This document shows positions 31,417 to 39,801 of a DNA stretch of 64,000 nucleotides, in pieces. Numbering within the stretch: position 1 is the stretch's first letter; each line of letters begins with the position of its first letter. The DNA is from a virus: IMG/VR virus record IMGVR_UViG_3300036804_000259, positions 1 through 64,000 of that record; one strand, given 5' to 3'. A program made the translations under genes and the position numbers. The notes under the pieces were generated by a model that was not told where the DNA came from, searched no databases, and saw only the letters and a list, made by a program, of their open reading frames with translations.

Positions 31417-32796
31417 ATGGCCGATCCGCGAGTTACTAATTCCATTCCGCGCACGGTCGATACCAACATGAGTATCACCAGCGCTGAACAAAGCCTGGCA
31501 CTCGATAAGGCTTTTGACGACGCGTTCGGCAGCATGGGCGAAGGCCCGAAAGAAACGCCGCCGCCAGACGAAACAAAACCGGCCGAACCCGAAACGAAGC
31601 CGGCTCCCGCTGAAACAAAACCGCCACCAGCTGAGACAAAACCGCCAGAACCTGAAACAAAACCGGCCGAGCCGGCGCCAGGAGCTAAGGTTGAGGCACC
31701 AAAACCGGTCGAAACTCCGCCAGGAGTTAAGGTTGAGGCCACGCCGACAGTCCATCCTGACGACGAACCCGATCCTGAACTCGATGCGATTCGGCTCCAT
31801 CCGGATTCGCGACCCGAGACGGTCGAAGCGTTCAGGAATTTGCGAGGTGCGGCCAAAACCGAGCGCAAGCTCACCAAGGAGCTACGCGAAAAAGTTCAGG
31901 CTCAAGAGAAGGAACTCGCAACCTCTCGTTCGCAGGTGCGCCCAGTCAGCGATCCACAAGTCCAAACGGAGTTGGAGACACTGCGCAATTTTCATCAGAC
32001 GCATAGGATCTTTGATGACTCGAGTTTCCAATCCCAATACGAACTGCCGGTGCGCTCGATCTTTGACGACATCATAAAAGATGTCAAATCGATGGCGAGC
32101 GACCAGGGCGCAGCGGACCAATGGGAGAAAGAGATCCGAGCCGCCGGCCCTGACAAACTGGACCGCGCTTATTGGAGCCAGGGCGTCATTAGCCAATGCG
32201 ATGACCCGCTCCAGCGCGACCGGCTCACGCGCAAAATCAGTACGCTGCTCGAGGCTCAAGACAAGCGGAATGAATTCCGCGAGAAGATGGTTAACGAGCC
32301 CAACGCGTACGACGCGTGGCAGCAGGCGCAGGTCGCGACTTACTGGAAACAGTTCGGAGATGAGGCTGCGGACGAAGTGAAAAAGTTGTTGCCCGAAATG
32401 GGCGACTGGGCAAGCGAAAGAGACTTGGCTCTTGCGAAATCGGCGCAAGAACGGACCGCCTGGGAATCGCACAATAAGACCTACAAAGAGTACGAAGGCC
32501 TCTTTCAACAACTGCTCACTGACGCAGCGACCCAAGGTCCGCGAGGCATGACTCGAGTCGCAGCTCGGGCCACGATGGCTGAACATTATAAACGCGAACT
32601 TGCCTCGAGTCAGACCCAGCTAGAAAAGATCAAGGGAGAGCTCGCGGCCGCGCAGGAAGAGCTTAATAAAATCGCGAACGCTCGCAGCAAAGTGAATGCC
32701 TCGAGCGGCACATCGACCGGTGCAAAAGACACGCCTCGGCGCCGGATCGGTCAAACAGTAGACGATGCCTTTAAGGAACACTTCGGCACCACATGA
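31417..32796 (+). CDS. Candidate capsid scaffolding protein (459 aa)
   Basis: Residues ~45-115 are a Pro/Glu/Lys-rich repeat (PETKPAPAETKPPPAETKP). Two long charged coiled coils follow (about 140-185 and 395-440: KIKGELAAAQEELNKIANAR). This acidic, Pro-rich, coiled-coil composition next to the portal is typical of phage scaffolding proteins, which guide capsid assembly and are later removed. Other options: a minor head protein or a DNA-binding assembly factor. No protease was recognised beside it. Confidence 0.55.
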   Translation: MADPRVTNSIPRTVDTNMSITSAEQSLALDKAFDDAFGSMGEGPKETPPPDETKPAEPETKPAPAETKPPPAETKPPEPETKPAEPAPGAKVEAPKPVETPPGVKVEATPTVHPDDEPDPELDAIRLHPDSRPETVEAFRNLRGAAKTERKLTKELREKVQAQEKELATSRSQVRPVSDPQVQTELETLRNFHQTHRIFDDSSFQSQYELPVRSIFDDIIKDVKSMASDQGAADQWEKEIRAAGPDKLDRAYWSQGVISQCDDPLQRDRLTRKISTLLEAQDKRNEFREKMVNEPNAYDAWQQAQVATYWKQFGDEAADEVKKLLPEMGDWASERDLALAKSAQERTAWESHNKTYKEYEGLFQQLLTDAATQGPRGMTRVAARATMAEHYKRELASSQTQLEKIKGELAAAQEELNKIANARSKVNASSGTSTGAKDTPRRRIGQTVDDAFKEHFGTT

Positions 32797-33623
32797 GCAC
32801 TGCACCGTCACTTGAGTTGAATCCACTGCCAGAGGCTCCGCCGGACGCTCCGCAGTGGCATAACATCGATTATACGCAGTTCAGCATGTCTTATCGTAAG
32901 CCGGCTTACCCGGTCACGATCATGATGCCGTATTTGGACGGGATCCGCGGTCCTGTCGTCGCCAGCATGCTTTATTACGCGAAGCATCTAGATGTCGGGT
33001 TTGAATTAGTGGGCAACACTGTGATTGCCTCGGCTCGGAACGAGTTAGCTGACCGGTTTTTGCGCTCCAATGCGACCTGGTCTTTTTGGGTAGACTCAGA
33101 CGTTTTCCTGCCTTTCGGCAATGCGGATGCTTTCAATGCTTACACGTCTACTACCAAGGGCCGGCAATTCACCGAGCACAACGCGCTCGTGCGTCTGTTG
33201 TCCCATAAGCAGCCTCTAGTCGGCGGAGTTTATGCCGGACGTTTCAAGCGCTCGCCATTAACGATTCAGCCGGACCTAGCGCCAAGAAATCCGAACGATT
33301 CCCGTATCAGTCAAAGTTTGCGCGAAGGCAATAATGCCGGAGGCTTGCAACCAGTCGATTGGATTGCTGCCGGCTGCATGCTCGTCCATCGAAAAGTGTT
33401 CGAAAAGATCATGGAGACGCAGCCGATCGAGCCGCGTTTTAAAAAAGATTATTATCCCTTTTTCACTGCGTTTCCTGATACGCCAGGACACGAAGACATC
33501 GCCTTTTGCACACGAGCCAAAGAGGCTGGAGCGCAGCCACTCTTGGATACTGAAGTGCGATGCGGACACATCGGATTGTCCATGTTCTTGTGCGAAGATT
33601 CCGAACCGCCGCCCAAACGCTAG
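32793..33623 (+). CDS. Glycosyltransferase, GT-A type (276 aa)
   Basis: A phage GT-A-like transferase: VIASARNELADRFL, then FWVDSDVFLP with the metal-binding DSD at 101-103, VDWIAAGCMLVHRKVF, and CTRAKEAGAQPLLDTEVRCG, a pattern in which HIG near the end closes the active site. It would move an activated sugar to a phage or host target, such as glycosylated virion proteins or host surface polysaccharide. It starts by ATGA overlap from the scaffold candidate gene, i.e. it is in the head operon. Confidence 0.85.
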   Translation: MSTAPSLELNPLPEAPPDAPQWHNIDYTQFSMSYRKPAYPVTIMMPYLDGIRGPVVASMLYYAKHLDVGFELVGNTVIASARNELADRFLRSNATWSFWVDSDVFLPFGNADAFNAYTSTTKGRQFTEHNALVRLLSHKQPLVGGVYAGRFKRSPLTIQPDLAPRNPNDSRISQSLREGNNAGGLQPVDWIAAGCMLVHRKVFEKIMETQPIEPRFKKDYYPFFTAFPDTPGHEDIAFCTRAKEAGAQPLLDTEVRCGHIGLSMFLCEDSEPPPKR

Positions 33624-33697
33624 CTTCCGCTAAGGGCATTGATATTTCACAAGAATTTTGCTTGTGTCTAGCTAGCAAGCAGGCGCATAGGCACTGT

Positions 33698-34408
33698 ATG
33701 CAACCGTTCTTAGCTCTTATTACTCCCCTTGCTCAACCCGCTGAACCTCCCGGCCTCTGGCCACCGGGTGGCGGGATCGAAGCGCCGAGTCATCCCATCG
33801 CTCCTGGCGGACCGCCGCCGCAAGTCTGGCCCGGTCCCGGAGCTCCTACGCATCCCATCGCTCCGGGTGGACCACCGCCAGAAGTCTGGCCAGGCCCCGG
33901 CTATCCGGCGCACCCGATTGCACCCGGCGGACCGCCGCCTGGAATCTGGCCAGGGCCAGGGGCTCCTGGTCATCCGATCGCACCCGGTGGCGGACCAAGT
34001 CATCCCATCGTGATCCCGCCAGACGCTATTGCGCCTGGGGTTCCAAGTCATCCCATTTATTTGCCGCCGCCAGTCCCAGGTCATCCGATCGTAATCCCGC
34101 CAGAGTCGATCGCTCCCGGCGTGCCCGCGCACCCGATTGTGCTCCCGCCAGCAACACCTGAGCACCCGATCGTAATTCCGCCTGATGCCATCGCGCCAGG
34201 AGTGCCAAGTCACCCAATTGTGCTGCCGCCGGGATCGCCCGAGCATCCGATCGTGCTTCCGCCGACAGATCCCTCAACGCCAGAGAATAGCTTCACTGTC
34301 GCGGTCCGAAACAATGCAACCGGAGAGGTTAAAACGGTCACCTTCGTTCCCGGTGATCCATCAATTCCTGGTGCCCAGCCGCCGACAACTCCTGGGCCAA
34401 AAGAATAG
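33698..34408 (+). CDS. HPIAPGG/HPIVIPP Pro-rich repeat protein (236 aa)
   Basis: I start at ATG 33698 (MQPFLALITPLAQPAEPPG); upstream frame has no promoter-like support. Four copies of HPIAPGGPPP-x-x-WPGPG are followed by three copies of a related HPIVIPPDAIAPGVPSHPIV unit. The C-terminal ~45 residues look globular (NSFTVAVRNNATGEVKTVTF). This repeat family occurs in many phages, often beside head genes, with unknown function; it may be a fibrous or capsid-decoration protein. A perfect terminator follows. Confidence 0.8.
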   Translation: MQPFLALITPLAQPAEPPGLWPPGGGIEAPSHPIAPGGPPPQVWPGPGAPTHPIAPGGPPPEVWPGPGYPAHPIAPGGPPPGIWPGPGAPGHPIAPGGGPSHPIVIPPDAIAPGVPSHPIYLPPPVPGHPIVIPPESIAPGVPAHPIVLPPATPEHPIVIPPDAIAPGVPSHPIVLPPGSPEHPIVLPPTDPSTPENSFTVAVRNNATGEVKTVTFVPGDPSIPGAQPPTTPGPKE

Positions 34409-34435
34409 TTGTTCCGTAGCTAGACAGCGATACCA

Positions 34436-34475
34436 GAGCCGCCGCTTTTTACTAGGGGAAGCGGCGGCTCCTTTT
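34436..34475 (+). terminator. Rho-independent terminator
   Basis: GAGCCGCCGCTT (34436-34447) and AAGCGGCGGCTC (34459-34470) form a perfect 12-bp stem with an 11-base loop, followed by CTTTTCTT. It separates the head operon from the secreted beta-helix gene, but the next ATG lies only 9 bases past the stem, so read-through or a leaderless transcript may be expected. Confidence 0.88.
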
Positions 34476-34478
34476 CTT

Positions 34479-36056
34479 ATGAAAAAAGCTCTTTTGTTGT
34501 TCCTTCTCTTTTCTGTAGCCACTCTACGCGGCTACACGACTGCCAAGCAGCACGGCGTCAATAAGCTGGTTACTAACGGGAGCCAAGCTGATGTGCAGGC
34601 TGCAATCGATGCGGCTCCTGATAACGGTCAAACCACCGTGGTTGTTCCCGAAGGCACGTATGATTGGAGCGGCACGCTCTCCATCACCAAAGCGGTCAGC
34701 CTAGCTGGGGAAAATGCCACTGGCACTATAATCAAAAACCAGAACGCCAGTAGCCCCATGATCGACGCTAGTGCAGGTAAAAAGGGGCACATCAATATCT
34801 ATTGGCTGCACGTTGTGCAGGCAGTCAATAACCAGCCCGGTGCGGGGCACGCCTTCATGCTGAAGTGCGATCGGGATGACTCCACTGCCTACACCGTGCT
34901 GGTGCATGATTGTTCCTTCGATCAAGCTGGGGTTTACTCTTACTCAGTTGAGGCCGCAACCAATGGAATCATCTTTTGGAAAGACACCTTTATTGGCAGC
35001 GGTAGAGACGGGATGGGTGGTATTTCCTGGCGCGTCCTCAAAGGCGGTTATGAAGGCTGGAACACGCCGGACACGCTTGGTGATCAGGACAGAACCGGTT
35101 TAGCTAACACCTACGTCGAAGACTGCACCTTGAAGTTTGCCAGTACTGGAATCGGAAATTTCGACGATAATTCTCGCGTTGTGGTCCGCTATTCGGCCTT
35201 TGATAACGCCACAGTCGGCAGTCACGGTCAGGAGACTAGCATTTACGGAGTTAGACAATTCGAATTTTATAACAACGACTTTAAAGTCGATTCTGCTAAC
35301 AACTCCTACAACCTAAATAGTTATGTTATGGTCAGAGGAGGAACCGGAGTCATTACCAATAACCGGCTGGATGAAATCCCCTGGGGCAAAAGCCAATTCC
35401 AGCTCAATGTGTTCAGCATTACCCGAGGAGCCAACGATGGTGCCGGTGGCAGTTTCTGTCCCATTGAATATCCGGCTCCGCGTCAGACGGGCTGGGGCTG
35501 GGCCAATAACAACGCCAATTGGGGCAAGGTTGAGGATAGCAACACTCAGGTAATGGAGAACGGCCAGAATCCCGGCTATTTTGCGCCCAACGGCAAAGGC
35601 GCAGTGCTGGACCCGGTCTACATTTGGAACAATACCGGCCCAGGGGCATCAGCACCGGGCTATGTATCTATCCAGACCTATCAGCCGGACAATTGCGGCA
35701 ACGGGTTAAACATCTCTGCCTATCTGCAAAAGAATAGGGACTATTACGTCAATGTAGCCAGGCCAAATTGGCATCCCTACACCTACCCGCATCCGTTGCA
35801 TGCCCAGTTTGAAGCCGGCGGTGGTGGACCGCAACCTACGCCAACGCCACAACCCACGCCGACTCCCCAACCTACTCCAACCCCGCCGCAACCCACGCCT
35901 ACGCCGCAACCAACACCTAATCCAACGCCTACACCCGGTCCCAGTGCGAGCCCATCTCCGCTAGTAATCGATGGCGACTTGCATGTGAAAGGGGATCTCG
36001 AAGTGGACGGAAGCTTGAAAGTGGGAGGTCAGATCAAGAAGGGCGGTAAACCCTAG
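34479..36056 (+). CDS. Secreted right-handed beta-helix protein, pectate-lyase-like (525 aa)
   Basis: Signal peptide at 1-22 (MKKALLLFLLFSVATLRGYT) precedes an N-terminal segment (VQAAIDAAPDNGQTTVVVPE, GTYDWSG) and the stacked-strand repeats of a parallel beta-helix, as in pectate lyases and tail-spike hydrolases. Residues ~430-480 are a PTPTPQPTP linker. The end repeats DGDLHVKGDLEVDGSLKVGG, a short beta-stack. Because it is exported, it is more like a carried polysaccharide-degrading enzyme (auxiliary gene) than a tail spike, though no catalytic residues can be assigned. Stop overlaps the next minus-strand stop on CTAG (36053-36056). Confidence 0.82.
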   Translation: MKKALLLFLLFSVATLRGYTTAKQHGVNKLVTNGSQADVQAAIDAAPDNGQTTVVVPEGTYDWSGTLSITKAVSLAGENATGTIIKNQNASSPMIDASAGKKGHINIYWLHVVQAVNNQPGAGHAFMLKCDRDDSTAYTVLVHDCSFDQAGVYSYSVEAATNGIIFWKDTFIGSGRDGMGGISWRVLKGGYEGWNTPDTLGDQDRTGLANTYVEDCTLKFASTGIGNFDDNSRVVVRYSAFDNATVGSHGQETSIYGVRQFEFYNNDFKVDSANNSYNLNSYVMVRGGTGVITNNRLDEIPWGKSQFQLNVFSITRGANDGAGGSFCPIEYPAPRQTGWGWANNNANWGKVEDSNTQVMENGQNPGYFAPNGKGAVLDPVYIWNNTGPGASAPGYVSIQTYQPDNCGNGLNISAYLQKNRDYYVNVARPNWHPYTYPHPLHAQFEAGGGGPQPTPTPQPTPTPQPTPTPPQPTPTPQPTPNPTPTPGPSASPSPLVIDGDLHVKGDLEVDGSLKVGGQIKKGGKP

Positions 36057-38161
36057 CCGACCTGCTCAAATGCGTTGCCGTAGGTTGAGCGCGGCCACTG
36101 AAGCGAAATCGTAGCGTGCGGATTTCGCGCAGCCCATTCGTCATCCAATAGTTGCACCGCCAGCTGGAGTTGGTCCATCGCGATCTGGACTCCAGCTGTC
36201 GGCATGAAAGGCGTTGAGGCCGCGCCGGCACCGCCCGTGCGCATCGCTGCGACGGCCGTCATCGCCAGAATGATCGCTTCGCGGCTCCGGACGTGCAGCG
36301 GATCAGTCAGTTGCGCGATCTTAGCCCAATTTCGTTTGTAGCGGATCCGCACCCGTTTGCACATCGTCCCTACGCGAATAAGCCGGTATTGCGGTTCAAT
36401 ATCCCACGGCCAATACATCGCTACGAAATCAGTTTGGCTCGCAGGATCGAACGGGCCTGGCACCACGCATGCCGGCGGAATTTCCTGCGGATAAGCAGGG
36501 TCCGGACAACCGGTCGAATCAGTGCCTATTGGGATATTCGCGTTGTAGAACGGATTGACCGCAAAGAGATTGATGAACCCGTAGGTCGGATCTTTGGTGA
36601 CTCTCTCTACGCGGTCGAAGACGTATTTGCTCGGTGCAAACCGATTGGCGTAGCAAGGGATATCTACTCCCCATTGACCTCGGCTATTGAGTACTGGGCT
36701 CTCTTGCAGATAGCCGTAGACCGTTATTCGGGCGCCGTTATCTTGGCCGAGTTCCGGTTGTGCGTATAGCGCGGCCGGACCGCGGAGCCGGAACGCAAAT
36801 GGCGTCGTGCCGACTTCCTCCCACCCTTTCCCGAGTCGATTGGAGCCGTTGATACCAACACTGCCCCAGCCGCTTGAATACGGATATACAGAAGCATTAG
36901 TTGAACCCTGTTGTTGAGCTAATTGCGACCATGGTTGCCAGCCTTCGGACTGTTGCTGCAAATCTCCGAATTCGCCCAAGCCGGCATAAGAAAACTCGAA
37001 CCAGGGCGAATGGTAAGCGCCAATGGTCCGGTTAACATTCATGGCCAGGATCGTGTCCACGTAGCGCGGCAAGGCGATGTAGTAATCCTGGTCAGCGCGT
37101 AGCGTCACGACGCCGGTTAAGCCATCCCAATATTGACACTTGTTATAGAGCAACTCCATCGTGCTCGTGATTCGATCGAAAATCTTTGGCCGGCCGATGA
37201 AGCCAAAGATCCGCGCTGCTTCGTCGTAAATGTCCGCGCAGATGACCACGTCTCTTTGGCCGATTGTGAGGTTGAGCGCGGTCGCGACCTCGGTTGCCGT
37301 TGAGGATTGGAAGTACGCATTCCGAGCGGCTTGCTCTTCGTTGAGATAGGTAACAGCCTGCTGTTCTGCTGCCTGCGCTAAGTCAAAATGCACCTCGTCG
37401 TAATACTTGATGGCCTGGCATTGCATCACGACCGCTTGCGAACTGTTCAGCGGGATCACATCCAGCAAGCTCGTGATCGGCATCGTCTTGCGCCGAGCTA
37501 GCATGCGTACGCCAACCGCTTTCTGACTCAACTTGATGCACGAGAATTCCGGCAGTGTGATGCTGGGGTAATAGTTCGCTAGAAGATAAGGACCGGCGTA
37601 TAGCGACACGGTTCCCACACTTGGCGGTTTAACCACTTCAATGACCCCGTAGACCGAATTGCTTAGGCTCGGAGTCGTACCTGCCGGCGCAATCGGCAGA
37701 GTAATGATGTAATCGGTCCGGCTGCGCCCGCGGACCTTGATCGTCAGGTCTAACTCAGTGTCAGCTTCCGAGTCGCTGATCGCTCGGAGTTGAAAGGCCC
37801 CTCGAGGCCATTTGCGTTGGATCGGACCGGTAAGCCGTTCCTGCCATTGCCAGCCGGCCTCGAGATCATTCGAGCCGGGACCATTCAGCGTGAATTCGTA
37901 GAGCGGCGGGCGCGAAAAGGTCGGATTGCCGTTGATATTGACCCTGATCGGTTTCTCGATTTGATAGGGCAGAAACACGTAGTAATCCTGCTGCACCGGC
38001 AGGTCTACGTAGATCATCAAAGGATCGAAAGTGATTGAGACAGCGCACGCTTTCCGCGCCAGCGTTTCGACGGCTCGAGTAAGGACCGAAAATAAATATG
38101 TTTGATCACAGCGTCCGAGTACCTGACTTACTTCGCCGATGATGTCAGATACAAGAATCAT
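36053..38161 (-). CDS. Neck/tail protein with internal duplication (702 aa)
   Basis: I start at ATG 38161 (MILVSDIIGEVSQVLG), overlapping the HNH gene stop as ATGA; an upstream ATG at 38197 would overlap it by 40 bases. Two halves repeat one plan: QDYYVFLPYQIEKPIRVNIN near residue 60, and QDYYIALPRYVDTILAMNVN near residue 350. Each follows a helical segment and precedes a W-rich stretch. The central helix (LAQAAEQQAVTYLNEEQAAR) is like head-tail connector proteins. It probably joins portal or head to tail. Function is inference. Confidence 0.72.
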   Translation of the reverse strand: MILVSDIIGEVSQVLGRCDQTYLFSVLTRAVETLARKACAVSITFDPLMIYVDLPVQQDYYVFLPYQIEKPIRVNINGNPTFSRPPLYEFTLNGPGSNDLEAGWQWQERLTGPIQRKWPRGAFQLRAISDSEADTELDLTIKVRGRSRTDYIITLPIAPAGTTPSLSNSVYGVIEVVKPPSVGTVSLYAGPYLLANYYPSITLPEFSCIKLSQKAVGVRMLARRKTMPITSLLDVIPLNSSQAVVMQCQAIKYYDEVHFDLAQAAEQQAVTYLNEEQAARNAYFQSSTATEVATALNLTIGQRDVVICADIYDEAARIFGFIGRPKIFDRITSTMELLYNKCQYWDGLTGVVTLRADQDYYIALPRYVDTILAMNVNRTIGAYHSPWFEFSYAGLGEFGDLQQQSEGWQPWSQLAQQQGSTNASVYPYSSGWGSVGINGSNRLGKGWEEVGTTPFAFRLRGPAALYAQPELGQDNGARITVYGYLQESPVLNSRGQWGVDIPCYANRFAPSKYVFDRVERVTKDPTYGFINLFAVNPFYNANIPIGTDSTGCPDPAYPQEIPPACVVPGPFDPASQTDFVAMYWPWDIEPQYRLIRVGTMCKRVRIRYKRNWAKIAQLTDPLHVRSREAIILAMTAVAAMRTGGAGAASTPFMPTAGVQIAMDQLQLAVQLLDDEWAARNPHATISLQWPRSTYGNAFEQVG

Positions 38162-38607
38162 TGCTTGCGCTGCCTTTCTCGTCGGCAAGTTCGACAATGC
38201 TGATGCGTATGACCATCTGAAGTGCGGTAAGTGTATATATTTTCTGGCGTCAACTCATGCCCGTGCTTGCAGTGGGTCGGCGTTGTAAACCAGCCGGAAT
38301 TCTCTGGCGTTCTAAGTGAGTGCTGTTTCTGAGTCAACGGCTCTAGATGGGTCCAATTAATGCAGCGTCTCGTCCGACAAAGATGATCCAATTGAATATC
38401 ATCAGGAAGCGACCCGTATTTCCATTCGTACAGCCATCGATGAGCGTTATAAGTGCGTCGGCGAATCCGAAATGAGGCATAGCCTCGATCGGTTAGCGCG
38501 TCTTGCCAGAGCCAACATCCGTTTTCAGGAAAGTTTTCGTCCTCGAGGACAACCCGTGATAAAAGTCGTTCAGCAATGTCGGCCGGCTCTGTGGACAGAA
38601 CATCCAT
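38158..38607 (-). CDS. HNH (homing-type) endonuclease (149 aa)
   Basis: A phage/intron-type HNH protein: IQLDHLCRTRRCINWTHLEP gives the active-site H75 with N84 and H87. Two C-x2-C zinc pairs near the end (THCKHGHE, HCRTCRRE) help DNA binding. It lies between two structural genes, overlapping the 702-aa gene, as a freestanding homing endonuclease would. Likely a mobile intergenic insertion rather than a part of the virion. Confidence 0.88.
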   Translation of the reverse strand: MDVLSTEPADIAERLLSRVVLEDENFPENGCWLWQDALTDRGYASFRIRRRTYNAHRWLYEWKYGSLPDDIQLDHLCRTRRCINWTHLEPLTQKQHSLRTPENSGWFTTPTHCKHGHELTPENIYTYRTSDGHTHQHCRTCRRERQRKQ

Positions 38608-38982
38608 TCACTTTTTAGCTTCGGCCTTTTCGGGTTCTTTGTCTTTCTTGGCCTTTTTCTCGGCATCCTCTTTGTCGTACTTGTCCATCGCTTCCTTGAC
38701 TTCCTCGTGGCCGGACTTCTTCTGCTTGACCTCTTTGCCGTTGCCCTTGTGCTCGAAATCGTGGACGTCCAAATCGTAGTGATGGGTTTCTTTACCTTCG
38801 CCGCCACTTATCTTGTGGCCGCGGCATTTGCCTTTGATGTGGCCCTCGAAGTCTTGGCCGGCCTCGAGGCCTTCGATCGGCTTAGGCAATTCGCGCAGGT
38901 TTAAACTGGGCGAGATTTCGTCGTTGTCTTTCGACGGCCCGAGCGCCTTGAATTCATCTTTGTATTTGCGCGTGACCTTCAT
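38608..38982 (-). CDS. Charged head-associated protein (124 aa)
   Basis: Highly charged, K/E/D-rich (KKAKKDKEPEKAEAKK at the end) with a central segment FEGHIKGKCRGHKISGGEGK that resembles small phage decoration or capsid-stabilising proteins. A coiled-coil tail is likely. It ends one base before the HNH gene. Its role is inferred from composition and location. Confidence 0.6.
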   Translation of the reverse strand: MKVTRKYKDEFKALGPSKDNDEISPSLNLRELPKPIEGLEAGQDFEGHIKGKCRGHKISGGEGKETHHYDLDVHDFEHKGNGKEVKQKKSGHEEVKEAMDKYDKEDAEKKAKKDKEPEKAEAKK

Positions 38983-38992
38983 AATTGGGGTT

Positions 38993-39175
38993 CTATTTGA
39001 ATCGACTCGTCAACCAACTCGCGTCTTCATCCTGTAGCCTCAGGACGAATTTATCTGCCTCCTCTAGTGCCGCTTCCATGCTGATGCCCGGCACGCACAG
39101 TAAGCTGATCGCCACTCGCAATCGGATTTCGTAAACGCTCTGCTCATAAATGTGGTTGATGTCTTGCTTGGTCAC
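38993..39175 (-). CDS. Small helical protein (60 aa)
   Basis: Starts with GTG at 39175 (GTGA overlap with the 57-aa gene). Helical (EIRLRVAISLLCVPGISMEA, LEEADKFVLRLQDEDAS). Function unknown. Confidence 0.6.
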   Translation of the reverse strand: MTKQDINHIYEQSVYEIRLRVAISLLCVPGISMEAALEEADKFVLRLQDEDASWLTSRFK

Positions 39176-39345
39176 TTTCGTTTAGCTGCTCGTCTGCCTT
39201 TTGCGGTCGTCTTGTTACCGCGCATGAGTCCGGCTTTATTCAGAGTCCCGTAGACAGCACCGGGATTGCCGGGATACTCTCGTTTTAGTTTGCTTTCGAC
39301 ATCGGCAACTGCGGTTTTCTTTCCGCTTTTTGTAGTCTTTGGCAT
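39172..39345 (-). CDS. Small basic protein, PGNPGAVYGTLNK family (57 aa)
   Basis: ATG at 39345, TGA at 39172. The 57 residues contain KLKREYPGNPGAVYGTLNKA and GLMRGNKTTAKGRRAAKRK. I recognise a widespread small phage family with the same YPGNP...YGTLNK...G-MRGNK order, probably DNA-binding. The frame is supported by the GTGA overlap downstream, and by the 7-base gap to the gene upstream. Confidence 0.75.
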   Translation of the reverse strand: MPKTTKSGKKTAVADVESKLKREYPGNPGAVYGTLNKAGLMRGNKTTAKGRRAAKRK

Positions 39346-39352
39346 ATCACCT

Positions 39353-39658
39353 TTAGTTAAAAACCAGATTGATTATCTGGCTGAGTTTTTGACGGATGTT
39401 AGCCAACTCCGTAGAGCGCCCTCGCTGGACCCCGATGAGAAAGATCTGCATCATCGCGACCAAGGTTTTTTTCTCGAATAGCACCGTGTTCGCGTCGACG
39501 CTAAAAAGCTCGGTGTTGTCGGCCAGGTACAAGTGAACGATGCCTTCGGCTAGCCTGGCATAGCTACCGTTCTCGAGTTCAATCCGGACCTCTGCGATGC
39601 CGTCATTTTTTGCCACCGGCTCCAATGGCTCTTCAATTTGGGGGATTCGTGGATTCAT
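39353..39658 (-). CDS. Hypothetical protein (101 aa)
   Basis: Begins NPRIPQIEEPLEPVAKND; centre is strand-rich (EVRIELENGSYARLAEGIVH, LYLADNTELFSVDANTVLF), then a helix (LVAMMQIFLIGVQRGRS). ATG overlaps the previous stop by 4 bases. Perhaps a small tail or assembly protein. Confidence 0.62.
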   Translation of the reverse strand: MNPRIPQIEEPLEPVAKNDGIAEVRIELENGSYARLAEGIVHLYLADNTELFSVDANTVLFEKKTLVAMMQIFLIGVQRGRSTELANIRQKLSQIINLVFN

Positions 39659-39801
39659 CGTCGATAAATTCTAGGTATATTCTGATAACGGGTGTGAGCT
39701 TCTAATACGGCCCAAGAAAGTAAACGTCGACCGCCGCTTATGAGAATGGCTTCTACAATCTGGCGTTTGAATTTGGCTCGCTCTGTCCTGGTCAACCTCA
39801 T
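39655..39801 (-). CDS. Small basic helical protein (48 aa)
   Basis: ATG at 39801 overlaps the upstream stop (ATGA), and its TGA overlaps the next ATG. The 48 residues (MRLTRTERAKFKRQIVEAIL, ISGGRRLLSWAVLE) are basic and helical. It would be missed by a length cut-off of 60 but fits the coupled series exactly. Confidence 0.7.
   Translation of the reverse strand: MRLTRTERAKFKRQIVEAILISGGRRLLSWAVLEAHTRYQNIPRIYRR

Noticed and set aside
31882-32586. 234-aa minus-strand frame opposite the scaffold candidate
   Set aside because: Contained within the plus-strand gene, no matching neighbours, no protein-like motifs; shadow of GC-rich codons.
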